Origin: Cantharellus purpuraceus
Taxonomy: Eukaryota; Basidiomycota; Agaricomycetes; Cantharellales; Hydnaceae
DNA length: 64,000 bases
NCBI GenBank assembly: GCA_025174535.1
Contig: JALBUN010000006.1
Coordinates: 620,001 to 684,000 of the forward strand
Reading direction: 5' to 3'
A program made the translations under genes and the position numbers. Under the pieces are notes generated by a model. The model worked only from the letters and a program-made list of their open reading frames with translations. It was not told where the DNA came from and did no database searches. Shown one piece after another: positions 11,774 to 23,564 of this stretch (the stretch's first letter is position 1; the number at the start of each line of letters is the position of its first letter).

Positions 11774-12599
11774 TTTGCTGCGCCAGTCGCATATCGACTA
11801 AAGACAAGGTCCCGCTCGGTTCACTAGCTTTGGTTCTCAGGGGCAGTCGGTGAAATCTGAACTACTAGCGGCGCTATTTTCTGAATTCTCCAATACGTCA
11901 CCGGTAGACGCACCGTGATACGCCAGTTGCAAGTACATCCTTCACGTCACTTGTGTCTAGTTTCTTTATATAAGTAACATGCCTAGAAACTTTATATATT
12001 TCAACCTATTGGTCGGATGTGGAAATAATACGCACCACATGTATAGTTGATTCCGACTCGTCCATATGATATAGACTGCTGGACTTTGAGCCTCATCTCC
12101 ATAATCTTTTCGACTTGACGACTTATTATCTCCGGCAACATGGGCAGGAGGGTTTGTCTTCTCATCTCATGGTCAAGGTCGAACAAGTTGACTCCGGATA
12201 TTGAGCTTACAAAATGTGTTTATTCTCTCCATCCAGATCGTCCCAGTCACAGTACTTACAGTGATATCTAAGCAAAGCTGACGGCACATTAAACCTAAAG
12301 ACTAAGAATATGTCCCACAGGAAATACATGACAGCGATTGTCTTGGGCTGAGGCAGCCACCCGCAACGTTCCCATTCAACTTTACTACATTCTATCATCG
12401 CTTGGAGGGAAGCTTATGCTGGATGGATATGAACTGGTCAACCGGGAGATGCTACCGCTGAACGACAATCTAGAAGACACTACTGAATCACAATGGCATG
12501 CAGCCCTCGAATATAGCATACGGTTCTTAATTCGCCTTCCTCACACAGACAGCGATTCGCCTAGCAGCTGCATTGATCGCGCAGAGTCCAACCTCCGAC

Positions 12600-13060
12600 G
12601 ACAACACCGAGTCACTCAAGCCTCGTTGTGCTCTTCGCAGCCACCATTTGATCATTCAGAGGCCACTAGAGGGGTTGACAGTGCGAACTGTGGCATGCTC
12701 GTATTTCCCCAAGAGGGTTGTTGACTCGATCTCAATTCCACAGACACTACCAAACCTATACCGAGTCCAACCGGTTCGTCCCTCAATTACAAGTCCCATA
12801 CTAGATCTGAGGTCCCATTTACCAACAGCCGCACAAACTAATGTCGGAACCGTAAAAAAACCGACCAACTGTTGAAATTACGGCCTATTGAAAGATGCTG
12901 GAAAAAACACTAAGAATTCTTGTGCTCGCAGGAAATAAACGGCAGATAAACCCAAGGAAACGTTTCCTCCTTTGCAGATGCTATCTTTCTATGCTATCCT
13001 CTTCCAAGAGGCAACTTGTGTTAGATAGATGACCACGTGGACACATTGATATCTTGATCA
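12600..13060 (+). repeat. Second fragment of the gene A unit
   Basis: It matches the part of the gene A unit beyond the coding start: GGGGTTGACAGTGCG... at 12672 against 3551, and the ATAAACC-CAGGAAA block at 12945 against 4391. It faces plus, whereas the neighbouring 11361-12430 copy faces minus, so the unit is split and rearranged here. No intact frame remains. The stretch 13060-13560 that follows holds no gene I can support. Confidence 0.5.
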
Positions 13061-13563
13061 TACACTCTGATGATGGTGCGTAATCTGCGACGAGACTTAC
13101 TGTAATCGTCGGAGCATCCCGTCTCCCCCCAGGAGCAGATTTACTAGCTGCGTTCGTTGCCTTGATTCTGGTGTTAAATAGCCTGCATCATTAACATTGG
13201 CTCTTACCTCTAGATTTCTCTAAGCTCAAAATGATAGCCTTGGGCTCACATTCCTGCACAATATCCCACCTTGTGCAGACTTACGTGTGTCATTCCGAGC
13301 AGTGAGGTGCGGTATATGCGGAGAAGCCATAGAACCTGTCACCGGCGCGCACACATGGGGCTGAAAAACTGGGGTTGATTGACGGCCCCAGGGGTGGCTC
13401 CTACCTGCCCTGGTTTCACGACGTCATTTACTTTCAATTCAAGTGCAAGCGATGAGTACATAGATTGCTGTCTAGGCGGGTCTATATAGCTGAAGCCTAT
13501 ATACCGGACACGGGGTGCCTACTCCCATCATCTCTGGAGATTTTACTCTCCAGCTATGCCAGT

Positions 13564-15237
13564 ATATTGCGGAAGGCTTTCTTTACTACTCTCATTTTGG
13601 CACTCCTTGCAGTGGCTAGTCCTACCCAGTCTGCGGTAGCGTCCGGGATTCACATATCCCTTCAGAGGCGTACATCTTTAACTAACTCAGATGGTACGTT
13701 TAAGGCAGATCAGGCTATATTTCAGATAGCCGTTACCACAAAGTACGCACACCCCTTCCAATACCGATGCACTTCCTGAGTTGATCGGATTTCCGTCCAA
13801 AACGTTTCTAGCAAGTGCGGACAAAACATCATCAACCTTGAACGCAACATGGATCGGCAAGCCTTAATAAGGTAAGTTGTTACAGCAGACAGATAGCATC
13901 ACACATCCATACGCAGGGTGCAGAGATCAAGCTAGTAGCCACAGTGCCCCAGAAACTGCAACGACGCCAGTTAGAGCCTCTCACTGAAGAGCAGGATGGG
14001 TTACTGTGGCCACTCCTCAATAACTCACTCTTTATCTTGTGAAAAACAACGGGTTCAGCGGACCTCTGGGTGCCTTCTGTCAACTGCACACAGTCGACGT
14101 GCTCAGCAAAGAATAAAAACGACCTCTACAAATACCCAACAAAACGGAACTTTCAGTATCACTTATGGTGATAGGTCCAATGTGTCCAGTCCTGTGTACA
14201 TTGATACCGGTGAGTTTCCTGAAATCTACTGCGACTACGGTATCGAGTCTATTTGTTTTTTCAGTCAACGTCGCGGGGACCAAAGCCGTTGCCCAGACCC
14301 AGACCTTTTCAGCCATCACTAGCCTCTCAGAGTCGTTCAAAAATGATTCAACTGATGGGTAAAATTACATCCACATATGGGTCCAGTATTTAGAGCCCAT
14401 CATCTCACTCCGCCTTCTTTGTTCTTAGCATTCTAGTGTTCTAATCTATCTCTGCAATGAACGCAAGCCCCTTCTTTAATATCACATTCCAGCAGGGTTC
14501 TGTTTCGCAAAATGTTTTCGCCACCAAGCTCGCCACGGTCGGCTCGTCCATATTCCTTGGCGGAACAGACAATTCCCTCTTCATGGGCGACATTGAGTTT
14601 CACCCTATTAGAGCTAATAGGTTCTGGAAAATATCGGGAGCCAACGCCATCGTGAATTTGACCACTGCTGTCTCAAATATCGACACGGTGATTGACAGGC
14701 GAGTACTGCGGCTCTCACTGTTCTGAACACTCAATGAAGGAATACCTTCTGTATAGCGGTACGTCCACCACGATCAGTCCTCCATTGGCGGTTTAGACCT
14801 TCTACTCGAACGTACCCGGAGCGCAGCTCTTTGATTCAAAAAATGGTTGATACTCTTCCCACTGCAATGCGGTTCCGCATGTATCATTCAACTGGGGTGG
14901 CGGAAACTGGGAGATTGACCCTTCTCTGTACGTAACGCTCACCCTCTGCTCGTCGTGTTGCTGACGGTGATCTCTGCTAACATTGTTTGGTTGGACCCAG
15001 GTTCAATTTTGGACAAACATCGGTGGAGGGCAGGTGAGCGTGTCGGTGCGCTTGCGGGGAAGGACGTGGGCATGGGCGAAAATGCCTGGATCGGCGATAC
15101 GTATGTTGTCTTCTCTGACTTATCGCATTCTCACTATCAGCGCTGATCAAAACTTCTTACTGCTACAGATTTATGCAAAACATCTATTCCGTATTTCGTT
15201 CGGCAATAATACTGTAGGTTTCGCTCTCCCTGTATAA
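13564..15237 (+). pseudogene. Aspartic protease pseudogene (tandem copy 1)
   Basis: It aligns exon by exon with the intact protease at 17344-19146. Lesions seen directly: the start codon is ATA instead of ATG (13564); one base is lost at the end of exon 2 (GCCTTAATAAG against GCCTTCAATAAG); about 55 bases are deleted at the end of exon 3, removing the stretch before the first catalytic Asp; stops occur in exon 6 and twice in exon 7 (TAG near 14794, TGA near 14847); and the exon 6 donor is GC. The second half, with LGGTDNS and the VIDS region, is still easy to read. This is a dead pepsin-family (A1) gene, not a divergent active one. Confidence 0.85.
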
Positions 15238-15614
15238 ACTAGGCGTCGCTGCGTCGCTATAGAATACACATTATACATATATCATAATATGACATGAGGA
15301 AGGCCGAGGTAGATGTTGATGAGATGAGCGCAGACTTATACACGCAGTAATTCGCTTTTTCAAACGTCGAATCTGTGTATAAAGGTTGATTTAGAGAGAC
15401 TGCTGGGAGGGAGATGTCGCAACGAGCTAGCTTCTAGAAGAAAATTACATGCAACAAGAATTGAGTGAAATTATTTCCTTAGCTGAAACCTATGTTGAGT
15501 AGCATCATGACTATCCACCAGACGAGCTTTCAGGTTCCAATGACTAGAACAGCCTCCTTTAAAACGACAACTATCGCGCACCAATGCTACCTAATGTATT
15601 CTAATTTGCAAATT

Positions 15615-16931
15615 TCATACAGCATCCCATCTACCTAGACCTACAAAAAAGGCACCAAGGGCGAAAATACAGCTCATATAACTGGCGGCGTGCAAACCGA
15701 TTCGAGGAAGGACATTCAGTGTCCAGCAGAAAGACAAGATCGAGCGAAGTACAAAAAGGGCTAGGAAGGTGGGAAGAATGTCGTAAAGCATTTGGGGAAG
15801 AGAGTGTTCAATTTGAGGAGACCGAGGGAGGGATGGAAGATACGAGGTTGAGATGATGAGGAAAAACGCAAGGGATAGTGTGATGGAGTCAATGCGGAGG
15901 AGACAAGATACAAATACAGGTATGTCCTAGATTCCGCGAGGGAGTCAGCATCGACGTCGTACAGCGAAACCAGACAAAGCGATACCGCGTACAGGAACAG
16001 GGACGCCATATAGGGCCTCAAGTTCGGTACGTGCTCGGATACGGATAACCTCATCAATTTCCCGACTCAAAGCTTCTTCGGGATCGTGGAAACGACGACT
16101 TTCTGTCGCGTTCGTGTCTGGGAAGCGTCGGCGGTCTGACCATGGTGAGTCATCCAAGTCCCTGTATAACAAGAGTTGTCCGTAGCCTTGGTACACGGAG
16201 ACTGTTACGTCCGCCGCAGCCCAACCAAGTGCAACAGTCCACACGCGCGAAAATGCAGGATCACCCGGAGCCAACGTTGAGTTATCACTAAGACGCAGAT
16301 GTACAAGGATAAGTGAGGAGAGACGAAGCGTCTCCTCGGTGAAGACTTGGAGTGAGGCCGAAACGAAGGGGGTGAGGGTACCTATGGTGTGACATAGGAG
16401 GGAGGAAAGCAAAAAGATGGGGACACGAAGTGCAAATGATACTGTCCACGCAGCTGCACCAAGCATTGCCAAGCCTATATACGATGCGAATGAACTGGTG
16501 CTGTTTGCAGGCCATAGGAAGTATTGGAGTAGAATGAAGAATAATACGGTGAAAATCGAAGTGATAGGGACAAGACTATAGAGACAGATCATGCGTCGAA
16601 ACGAGGCTAATTTATTGGTTCATTAAAACACTTCCATATATGAAGAGTACATACCTGGAGTCACAATGTAGAGTGACATGTCATCATAGAGGACTCCAGT
16701 CTCGGGGTCTGTATTCTCCACATCGTAATCTGAATCCGACAAAACTGCCATGAAGGATTGTATCAATGGCTTGAGTGAACTGTGAGTGCCACCCGAACCT
16801 CCACCATCTCTCGAGATTGATCCGTAATCTCGAATACAAGTTCTTGTGTCTACGGCTGTTCCTCTGTTTGAGCCCTCTGACTGCCAGTGGGAGGTTTCCT
16901 CCGCTACTTGTGTTGGCTGTACGACATCCAT
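15615..16931 (-). CDS. Multi-pass membrane protein, unknown function
   Basis: Exons 16931-16655, 16606-15993 and 15926-15615 give 400 aa. The first 90 residues are hydrophilic and Ser/Gly-rich. About six hydrophobic segments follow, near residues 99-124, 133-160, 205-230, 299-326, 345-370 and 376-396. Between them is a charged loop with SREIDEVIRIRARTELEAL. The segment IPVFVSCLLRIDSI after the last intron marks the C-terminal half. The ATG at 16931 is the first in frame after an upstream stop. It converges on the protease pseudogene. I do not recognise a named family; the pattern fits a conserved fungal membrane protein. A broken second copy of its last exon lies at 19345-19895, downstream of the intact protease, in the same relative place. 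Confidence 0.75.
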
Positions 16932-17343
16932 TGGGTATGGATGAGTTGTAATGGGCAACTACCAGGAGTGGCTTGTTGTATGAGCAAATGTAGTAGCACT
17001 GACAATGCGGGCGAAACAAGGAGTCCGCACTCGCCAAAGCACCTCCTGGCGGCTCTCGGGCCGTCTTCCGGCTGTTATCGACAAACCTGCACTATAAGCA
17101 TGTACGAACAAAATTGCTATGTGTTGAAGATCTATAATAGCAGCTTCTACACAGGCTTCACAGCATTATACATTCAAACCATCCTTGGACATGTGCCGAA
17201 ATAAGAATACACTGTTATACGCCTAATTGCCTATTTCAAGTAAAGGCGATGAATTCATAGAACAATGTCTATAACCGGAGCCTAGATACCAGACAAAGGA
17301 GAGTGCCTACTCCCATCATCTCTTACCCTCCAGCTTTGCCAGT

Positions 17344-19146
17344 ATGTTGCGGAAGGCTTCCCTCACCATTCTCATTTTGGCACTCCTTGCAGTGGCTAGT
17401 CCTACCCAGACTGCAACAGCGTCCGGGATTCGCATACCCCTTCAGAGGCGTACATCGGTAACCAACTCAGATGGTACGTTTAACGCAGATCAGGCCATCC
17501 TGCAGATAGTCGTTGCCGCAAAGTATGCACACCCCTTCCAATGCATGCCGACACCCTGATAATTTGATCGGTTTCCGATCAAAACCATTCTAGCAAGTAC
17601 CGGCAAAACCTCATCAATCTTGAGCGCAACGTTGGTCGGCAAGCCTTCAATAAGGTGTGCCAGGGGTGGTTTACAACAGACAGATAGCTTCTCATCCACA
17701 TGTAGGGTGCAGAGATCAAGCCAGTAGCCACGGTGCCCAGGAAACTGCAACGACGCCAGTCAGAGCCTCTCACCGATGAGGAAACAGGGCTACTGTGGGC
17801 TGGAAGAATTTCCCTCGGCACTCCAGGCAAGGAATTTTTGATTGACTTTGATAGTAAGCGCGTCATGTAAAGTCTCGGTTTCCCTAGCAACTCACTTTCT
17901 TTTAGCGGGCTCAGCGGACCTCTGGGTTCCTTCCGTTAATTGCTCGTCCGCGGCGTGCTTAGCCAAGAATAAATACGACATCTCCACCTCATCTACAGGT
18001 ACCAGGGGGAATGGGACTTTCAATATCACATATGCCGATGGGTCCAGTGTGACCGGTTCTGTAAACACTGACACCGGTGAGTCTCCTGAGGTGTGTTGTG
18101 ACTACTGTTCCGAGTCTGTTTGTCTTTCCAGTCACCGTCGCCGGGGTCAAAGCCGTTGGTCAGACCTTCTCAGCTACGACCAATGTCTCACCTTCATTCA
18201 CCGATGAACCAAATGACGGGTGAAATTACATCTATGTATCCGTTCTATATTCAGAACTCATCATTCCGCGTCTGCCACTATGTCAGAATCCTCGGACTAG
18301 CCTTCCAATCCATTTCTAACCTGAACGCATCTCCTTTCTTCATCACCGCATTCAAGCAAGGTAGAATAACTGAAAATCTGTTCTCCATCAAACTCGCAAC
18401 GACCGGCTCATCCCTATTTCTTGGCGGAACGGACAACTCTCTTTTCGTGGGTGAAGTCGAGTCCCATTTCGTTAAAGCCAATGGGCTCTGGCAAATCTCA
18501 GGGGCCAGCGCCCTCGTGAACTCAACCACCGTCGTCTCGACTTTTGACACTGTGATTGACAGGTGAATTAAGTGCCTTGCTTCTCGCTATTTTGATCGCT
18601 GGCTGAAAGGGGATTTTTATTGTGTAGTGGAACGTCCCTCATGATCGGACCTCCGTCGGCGGTTAAGACCTTCTACTCGCACGTACCCGGGGCGCAGCTC
18701 TTTGACTCAAAGAATGGTTTCTACTCTTTCCCATGCAACGCGATTCCGCAAGTATCATTCAACTGGGGTGGCAGCAACTGGAAGATTAACCCTTCACTGT
18801 GCGTAAACCAAAACTCACCTTCCTTGCTTAAGTTCTTCTCATCGAGTTGCTGACGGGGATCTCTGCTTACCTTTTCCTTGTCGGACCCAGATTCAATCTG
18901 GGAGAAACATATACAGGGTCATGCCAGTGTGTCGGCTCGCTTTTGGGACTGGATACGGGTATAGGAGAAAATACTTGGATCCTCGGCGATGCGTACGTTT
19001 TGTTCTCTGAATTTTTGCATGCGCCTCACTATTTATGACCGCTGACCGAATACCTTGGCATGTCTCGCCGCAACAGATTCATGCAGAACGTGTACACCAT
19101 ATTTTCGTTCAATGAGCTCGCTGTGGGTTTTGCTCTTCTGGCATAA
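17344..19146 (+). CDS. Secreted pepsin-like aspartic protease (family A1), intact
   Basis: Nine exons: 17344-17522, 17594-17654, 17706-17853, 17906-18076, 18132-18219, 18287-18562, 18628-18798, 18891-18992, 19077-19146; 421 aa. A signal peptide (MLRKASLTILILALLAVAS) is followed by a propeptide with NKYRQNLINLE and a dibasic LQRRQS near the mature start. Catalytic motifs are both assembled across introns: DTGS at 129-132 and DSGTS from 307. LGGTDNS, FDTVIDS, the Cys pair near SFPCNA/CQCVG and the closing GDAFMQNVY are typical for the fold. By family the enzyme is an acid endopeptidase exported to the medium or vacuole. Length and exon layout are normal. It is the working copy of a three-member local set (relic at 5447, pseudogene at 13564). 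Confidence 0.92.
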
Positions 19147-19344
19147 GTTGGGAAATGCTGGGACCACTGTAGAATGTATGTTATGTATACATCATACTGT
19201 GGCCTCGGGAATGTGGAGGAAGATGCTACATCGGTTCGGACGTATAGACAAAGTAACCTGGAGAGACAGATGTTCACTTGGGGGAGAAAGGTGCATCATG
19301 GGTTCCATAAATAAGTTTTTAGCTCAGACTTACCCAGTCGTATA

Positions 19345-19895
19345 ACGGGCCGCGTTGCATAATAGAGCAAAGAGCACGAGGAAAGTGGGAAATGTCACCT
19401 GGGGCTTGGGGGTGGTAAGGGCGTTCTGTAGGGGGGGAGGTGATGAAGAGGCGAAAGACCGACCCAAGGAAGTACATTTAGCCTGGTAGAAAGACAAGAG
19501 CAAAGAGTGCGAGGAAATTTGGGAAGTGTCACCTGGGGCTTGGGGGTGAGGGCGTTCTGTAAGGGGGGCTGATGAAGAGGCGAAGGATACGAGGAAGAGC
19601 GCGAGGGATAGTGATGGAGTCTATGGGAAAGAAACAAGATAGAGCGAAGAACCAGGACTAGGAAAGGGGGAGAAGCATCGCCGTGGAGGCATTGGTGGGG
19701 GGGCTTCTGCTTGAGGGGACTAATGGAAGGACGAAAGACATGAGGATAGGGTGATGTGATGAATGGAGGTGGGGGATAGTGTGATGGAGTCGCTCCGAAG
19801 GAGACAACATCAGAATACAGGGACTCCGAGAGACTCAGCATCGATGTTGCGTACAAGGACATCTCTGACTTTGCGGTTCACCCTGTCGCTCCGCG
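19345..19895 (-). pseudogene. Degenerate fragment of the membrane-protein gene (tandem copy 2)
   Basis: On the minus strand it follows the end of intron 2 and exon 3 of the gene at 15615-16931: CGACTCCATCACACTATCCC and TTCGCTCTATCTTG match there. Frames are broken. A block containing GTCACCTGGGGCTTGGGGGT on the plus strand is repeated about 135 bases apart (19395 and 19529). It lies convergent to the intact protease, as the intact membrane gene does to the dead protease, so it is the second half of a tandem duplication. Confidence 0.7.
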
Positions 19896-20000
19896 TGCGC
19901 CTGGTATGTCACGTATCAGCAGCTGAAAACAATCCGTTTCATACTTGATGGAAAGGCCTGGGACGCTTAGAAATGTCCGCTACGGACAATATCACACATC

Positions 20001-20331
20001 TTTTTTCTTTTTTTTCGAGTACGCTCCAAGGAGTATTCACCAAAAACTGGATGTTTTCCGTGCTGAAACAGAACACTCGTTATGTCATGCAAGTCGTTTG
20101 TTATTCAATATATATATAGGTGGGGGGACCCGATTATTCCGAGTCAAGGCGTAATACTCTCGGTAACCCAAGGAGAAACTGCAAGGTCGCAGCACTATAC
20201 ATCGCTCGTGGCGAGTCGGAAGGAGGGTAAAAACGGACCGGACCTCGTATACTTTGTATTCATTCGCAGTGGCAGGGATCGCTCGTATTCTCATGAATCT
20301 TTTCATATCTGGCAACATACCTCATGTACAT
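20001..20331 (+). promoter_or_regulatory. Ferric reductase promoter region, also one arm of a 330-bp direct repeat
   Basis: It ends about 60 bases before the reductase ATG and holds a TATATATA stretch at 20109-20118. Nearly the whole block recurs at 23041-23373 behind the gene, with small indels, including the TATA stretch, GAGTCAAGGCGTAATACTC and GGCAACATACCTCATGTACA. Position before the start codon makes promoter/5' leader the natural reading. The TATA box lies about 280 bases before the ATG, so the leader is long or holds an intron. Confidence 0.6.
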
Positions 20332-20393
20332 AGTCCTTAATAGCTGGGCACTTGCCACCACTACGCATCCCGTATCAATTCAGAACGCCCATA

Positions 20394-22947
20394 ATGGCCG
20401 ATAACCAGACGGTTGACCCCAATGGTCCTATATTCCATGAGAGGAATACCGAATATCCAAAGCAGACCTGGTATCTGCTGGCTAGCTTTATTGGGCTTCT
20501 TGTTATCTTTCATCTTGGATCGTCCATCAGACTTTGGATGAGCAAGAGGATGCGATATACGGGCCAACACGGGGGGGGAAACGGAAACAGCATCAATGGG
20601 GAGCCGACCAGGTCGTCTAGTAACACAACCACTTCCTTGAGACGCATCCCTATCGCTATTGTCAACGTATTCCGAATTCTTGCTTTCCGTTTTCCTCTCA
20701 GCATTGGTGGAGGCAGCACAGTCAACGTTGCTGAGATTACCGTTGCCGCAGGCTACATTATTGCCATTTTTACATGGGGGTTCATAAATTGTGTGTGACT
20801 GCTTCTTCTGTCTTTTCTCGAGCTCCTCCCTCTAAATATCTATATTGAATCAGGTAGGAATGTCACAACTGGAGTCAGGCTTGACGTTGCCTATTGGTCC
20901 GACCGAGCGGCGGACATTGTCGCAATTCAGTTTCCTCTGATGGTCCTGCTTGCTGGAAAGAACAATATAGTCTCACGTGCGTATGTGTCTATCTCGGCTT
21001 CATGATGTCTGATTAGACCATCCTAGTCTTGACTGGCATTTCCTATGAAAAGGCATCTGTCTCGCTTGGAATGTGTACATTTGATGCTGATGAGCCGTCC
21101 AGATTAATATTTTCCATAGAGTTGCAGCAAGGGTTTGTCTTATCCTCGTCTGGGTTCACTTTTGGGGTCGTGTCAGTATGATTAGTCCTCATCCCACTTA
21201 CGATGCTTATCAACCCGTTGACTTAGGTTAACATTGGGTAGGGGTGTCTTCGTGAAGCTCTTGTACCTTTGTGAACGTCGCCATATTATCATCCATCAGG
21301 CTTGTAGATCGGACATCCATCTCGGAGCCCTGGGTACGAACTGGGATCGCAACTGCAACTGCTTACACCCTCCTCGTTCTGATATCCTTCAGGCCATTAC
21401 GCACGAAATTCTATGAACTCTTCTTCTTCTCTCATTTTTTCCTCGTCCTGTGAGCTCTTACATTTTGAAATTTACTGGATTTATGTTGAAAATCTCTAGG
21501 ATAATTTTGGTCGGTGCTTATCATCACATTCGGTTCGCTCAAGGGTAAGTACCATCTCGTCATGCAGCTTGCTTTCACTCATCATGTGATAATTAATTTA
21601 GCTTCGGCCCTTATCTCATCCCTACCTTTGTCTTCTGGGCTCTTGACCGTATGATTCGTTTCCTCCGTCTTGTATGGAACCAAACGCGATTGCCAAGCAC
21701 AACCCGTCTGGAGGCTACCGCCAAGCTTCTTTCGCCCACAATGGTCCGACTGACTCTCAAACGCAAAATGAGATGGCGACCGGGCCAGAGTGCAATCCTG
21801 ACTGTCCCGGGGGCCTCCTCCTTCCCGTTCGAGGCACACCCATTCACAATTGGCAGCATTCCACAGGACAATGATGCCGGGTTAACGAAAGTGAGTCCAC
21901 GATCGGCAAATTCGACCTCTGAGGAGGGTGCGAGAACACTAGTGGACGAAGGGAACGAGCTGGTGTTCTTCGTGAAAACTAAAGAGGGGTTCACACGGCG
22001 GCTTCGAGATCTTGTTAGGTGTGGGAGGAGCGATGATGGGATTCCTCTGTTGGTCTACGTTGATGGACCGTATGGGTCCCCGCCAGATTTGAACGCATAT
22101 AAAACGGTGATTCTTATTGCAGGTGGGGATTTATTCGCGACTAGAACGAATTGTAGACGCTAATATGTGATCGGCAGGTGGTTCTGGAATCTCGTACATT
22201 CTCCCGCTGCTTCAAGACATAATCCGGTGAAAACAACATCACCTTGCTATATTTGATTTGTACTGATGGAGATTGAAACATCAGGAAATCAACGCAAGGG
22301 AAATCAGTATGCAGGAGCGTGTTGTTCGTTTGGGCTGTCCCTGATCAGAGTATCGATCAACCTTTTTCACATGAAATGACAAGAATTGATTTATCTTATA
22401 CAGGACACCTTTCATGGGTGGATCGAGCCATCCATGAAGCTTTAGAGAACGCCCCCAAGTCTTTGAGATTGCGCCTTCATTTGCATGTGACTGGTGACTC
22501 TTTGTCCGACTCTGGACAAGGTGCGAATCCAAACTCTGAACTTGAGGCAAGAATAATCGTGACGACCGCACTGCAGACGTTTCGGATGAAAAAATGCCGA
22601 AAGACGACTTTATAAGCATTGTCTCAGGAAGACCCAACCTTGGTGTGATGCTTAAAGACGAATTGGTTGACGCTCAAGGACCGGTGTCTGTTGATGGTTT
22701 GTGGCTGGGTCTCGGGTTCTGGATGATTAATTGAACTGAGCATTTGATAGTGGCTGGGCCGGTTGAATTGGCTACAGATGTGAAAAGGGCGTTACGGTTT
22801 GACGTTGCGGGTCCGCGCGCCATCTTAAGAGGGGGTGCAGACGTTACTTTGCACGTGGAGACTTACAGCATCTCAGTCAGAGCTTTCGTTCAATCATGCC
22901 AAGTCGTTCCACGAGTTGCTGACGTTGCGGTGTCCAACAGTGATTGA
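20394..22947 (+). CDS. FRE-type ferric-chelate reductase, intact copy
   Basis: Thirteen exons: 20394-20790, 20854-20976, 21027-21052, 21103-21171, 21227-21237, 21300-21449, 21500-21544, 21602-22122, 22178-22226, 22285-22349, 22404-22520, 22577-22696, 22751-22947; 629 aa. The plasma-membrane enzyme moves electrons from NADPH through FAD and two haems to Fe(III) or Cu(II) outside the cell. Visible: haem His at 187, 201, 254 and 267/268 in the transmembrane core, the FAD motif HPFT at 353-356, VDGPYGSP, and the NADPH motif GGSGIS at 448-453. Exon 3 ends in a GC donor (21053), exon 5 has only 11 nt, and intron 11 (22521-22576) is needed to keep the frame. The tail after LHVETY is longer than usual. 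An inverted decayed copy lies at 29384-31904. Confidence 0.9.
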
Positions 22948-23040
22948 ACACTACGACCTGGGGTTAGAACACGGTCTTGTGATTCAAATACATCTCTACG
23001 CAGACTATTGTATGTGTCAATCCGTACAATTGTACACGTC

Positions 23041-23373
23041 TTTTTTCTTGCTCCCAGGAGTACTCACATAAAACTGGAGGTCTTCCGTGCTGAAACGGAA
23101 CACGAGAACTCGTGATGCATGTCATGCAAGTCGTTTGTTATTCAATTTATATATAGGCGGGAGCACCCGACTATTCCGAGTCAAGGCGTAATACTCTCGG
23201 TAACCCAAGGAGAAACTCCAAGGTCGCAGCGCTCACTATACATCGCTCGTGGCGAGTCGGAAGGAGGGTAAAAACGGACCGGACCTCGTATACTTTGTAT
23301 TCATTCGCAGCAGCAGAGGATCGCTCGTATCCCCATGAATCTCTTCACATCTGGCAACATACCTCATGTACAT
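23041..23373 (+). repeat. Orphan second copy of the ferric reductase promoter
   Basis: A direct repeat of 20001-20331 lies about 95 bases behind the reductase stop, in the same orientation. No reductase coding sequence follows it. The simplest reading is a former tandem array in which the second gene body was deleted. An LTR-like origin is possible but the ends are not TG...CA. Confidence 0.7.
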
Positions 23374-23564
23374 GGGGTCCTAACATCCAAAACATCCCCG
23401 TCTTTGTGACGAGATTCAAATTACCAGTGTGACCTCACTCGGGTGCTGCATTCACAAAGAAAGTTCAAACGCTTAGGAGCGCCCCGTAGACGTCCTGCTC
23501 AGCCGTGCCTTTCATCGTGACGTATTGGTCTTTTTGAATTTGAAATGAACGGGCACGTGATTGT

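Larger units (their letters stand above)
11361..12430 (-). repeat. Inverted copy of the unit around gene A
   Basis: On the minus strand it runs parallel to about 2380-3480: a block ending in AATAAACACATTT (12220), a block with AGACAAACCCTCCTGCC (12150), TATAAAG near 12000, then the upstream region and gene B. Many indels separate the copies, so the duplication is not recent. Confidence 0.6.

Noticed and set aside
12338..12724. 128-codon plus-strand frame as a gene
   Set aside because: It spans the junction between two differently oriented repeat fragments, so it is probably chance.
16932..16958. Longer start for the membrane protein
   Set aside because: It begins at a TTG right after a TAG. 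The first ATG in frame is at 16931.
20352..20393. Upstream start for the ferric reductase
   Set aside because: The in-frame codon at 20352 is TTG, not ATG. The first ATG is at 20394.
22501..22620. Frameshift making the plus ferric reductase copy a pseudogene
   Set aside because: A 56-nt GT-AG intron (22521-22576) joins SDSGQ to VSDEKMP in frame, and both copies have it.
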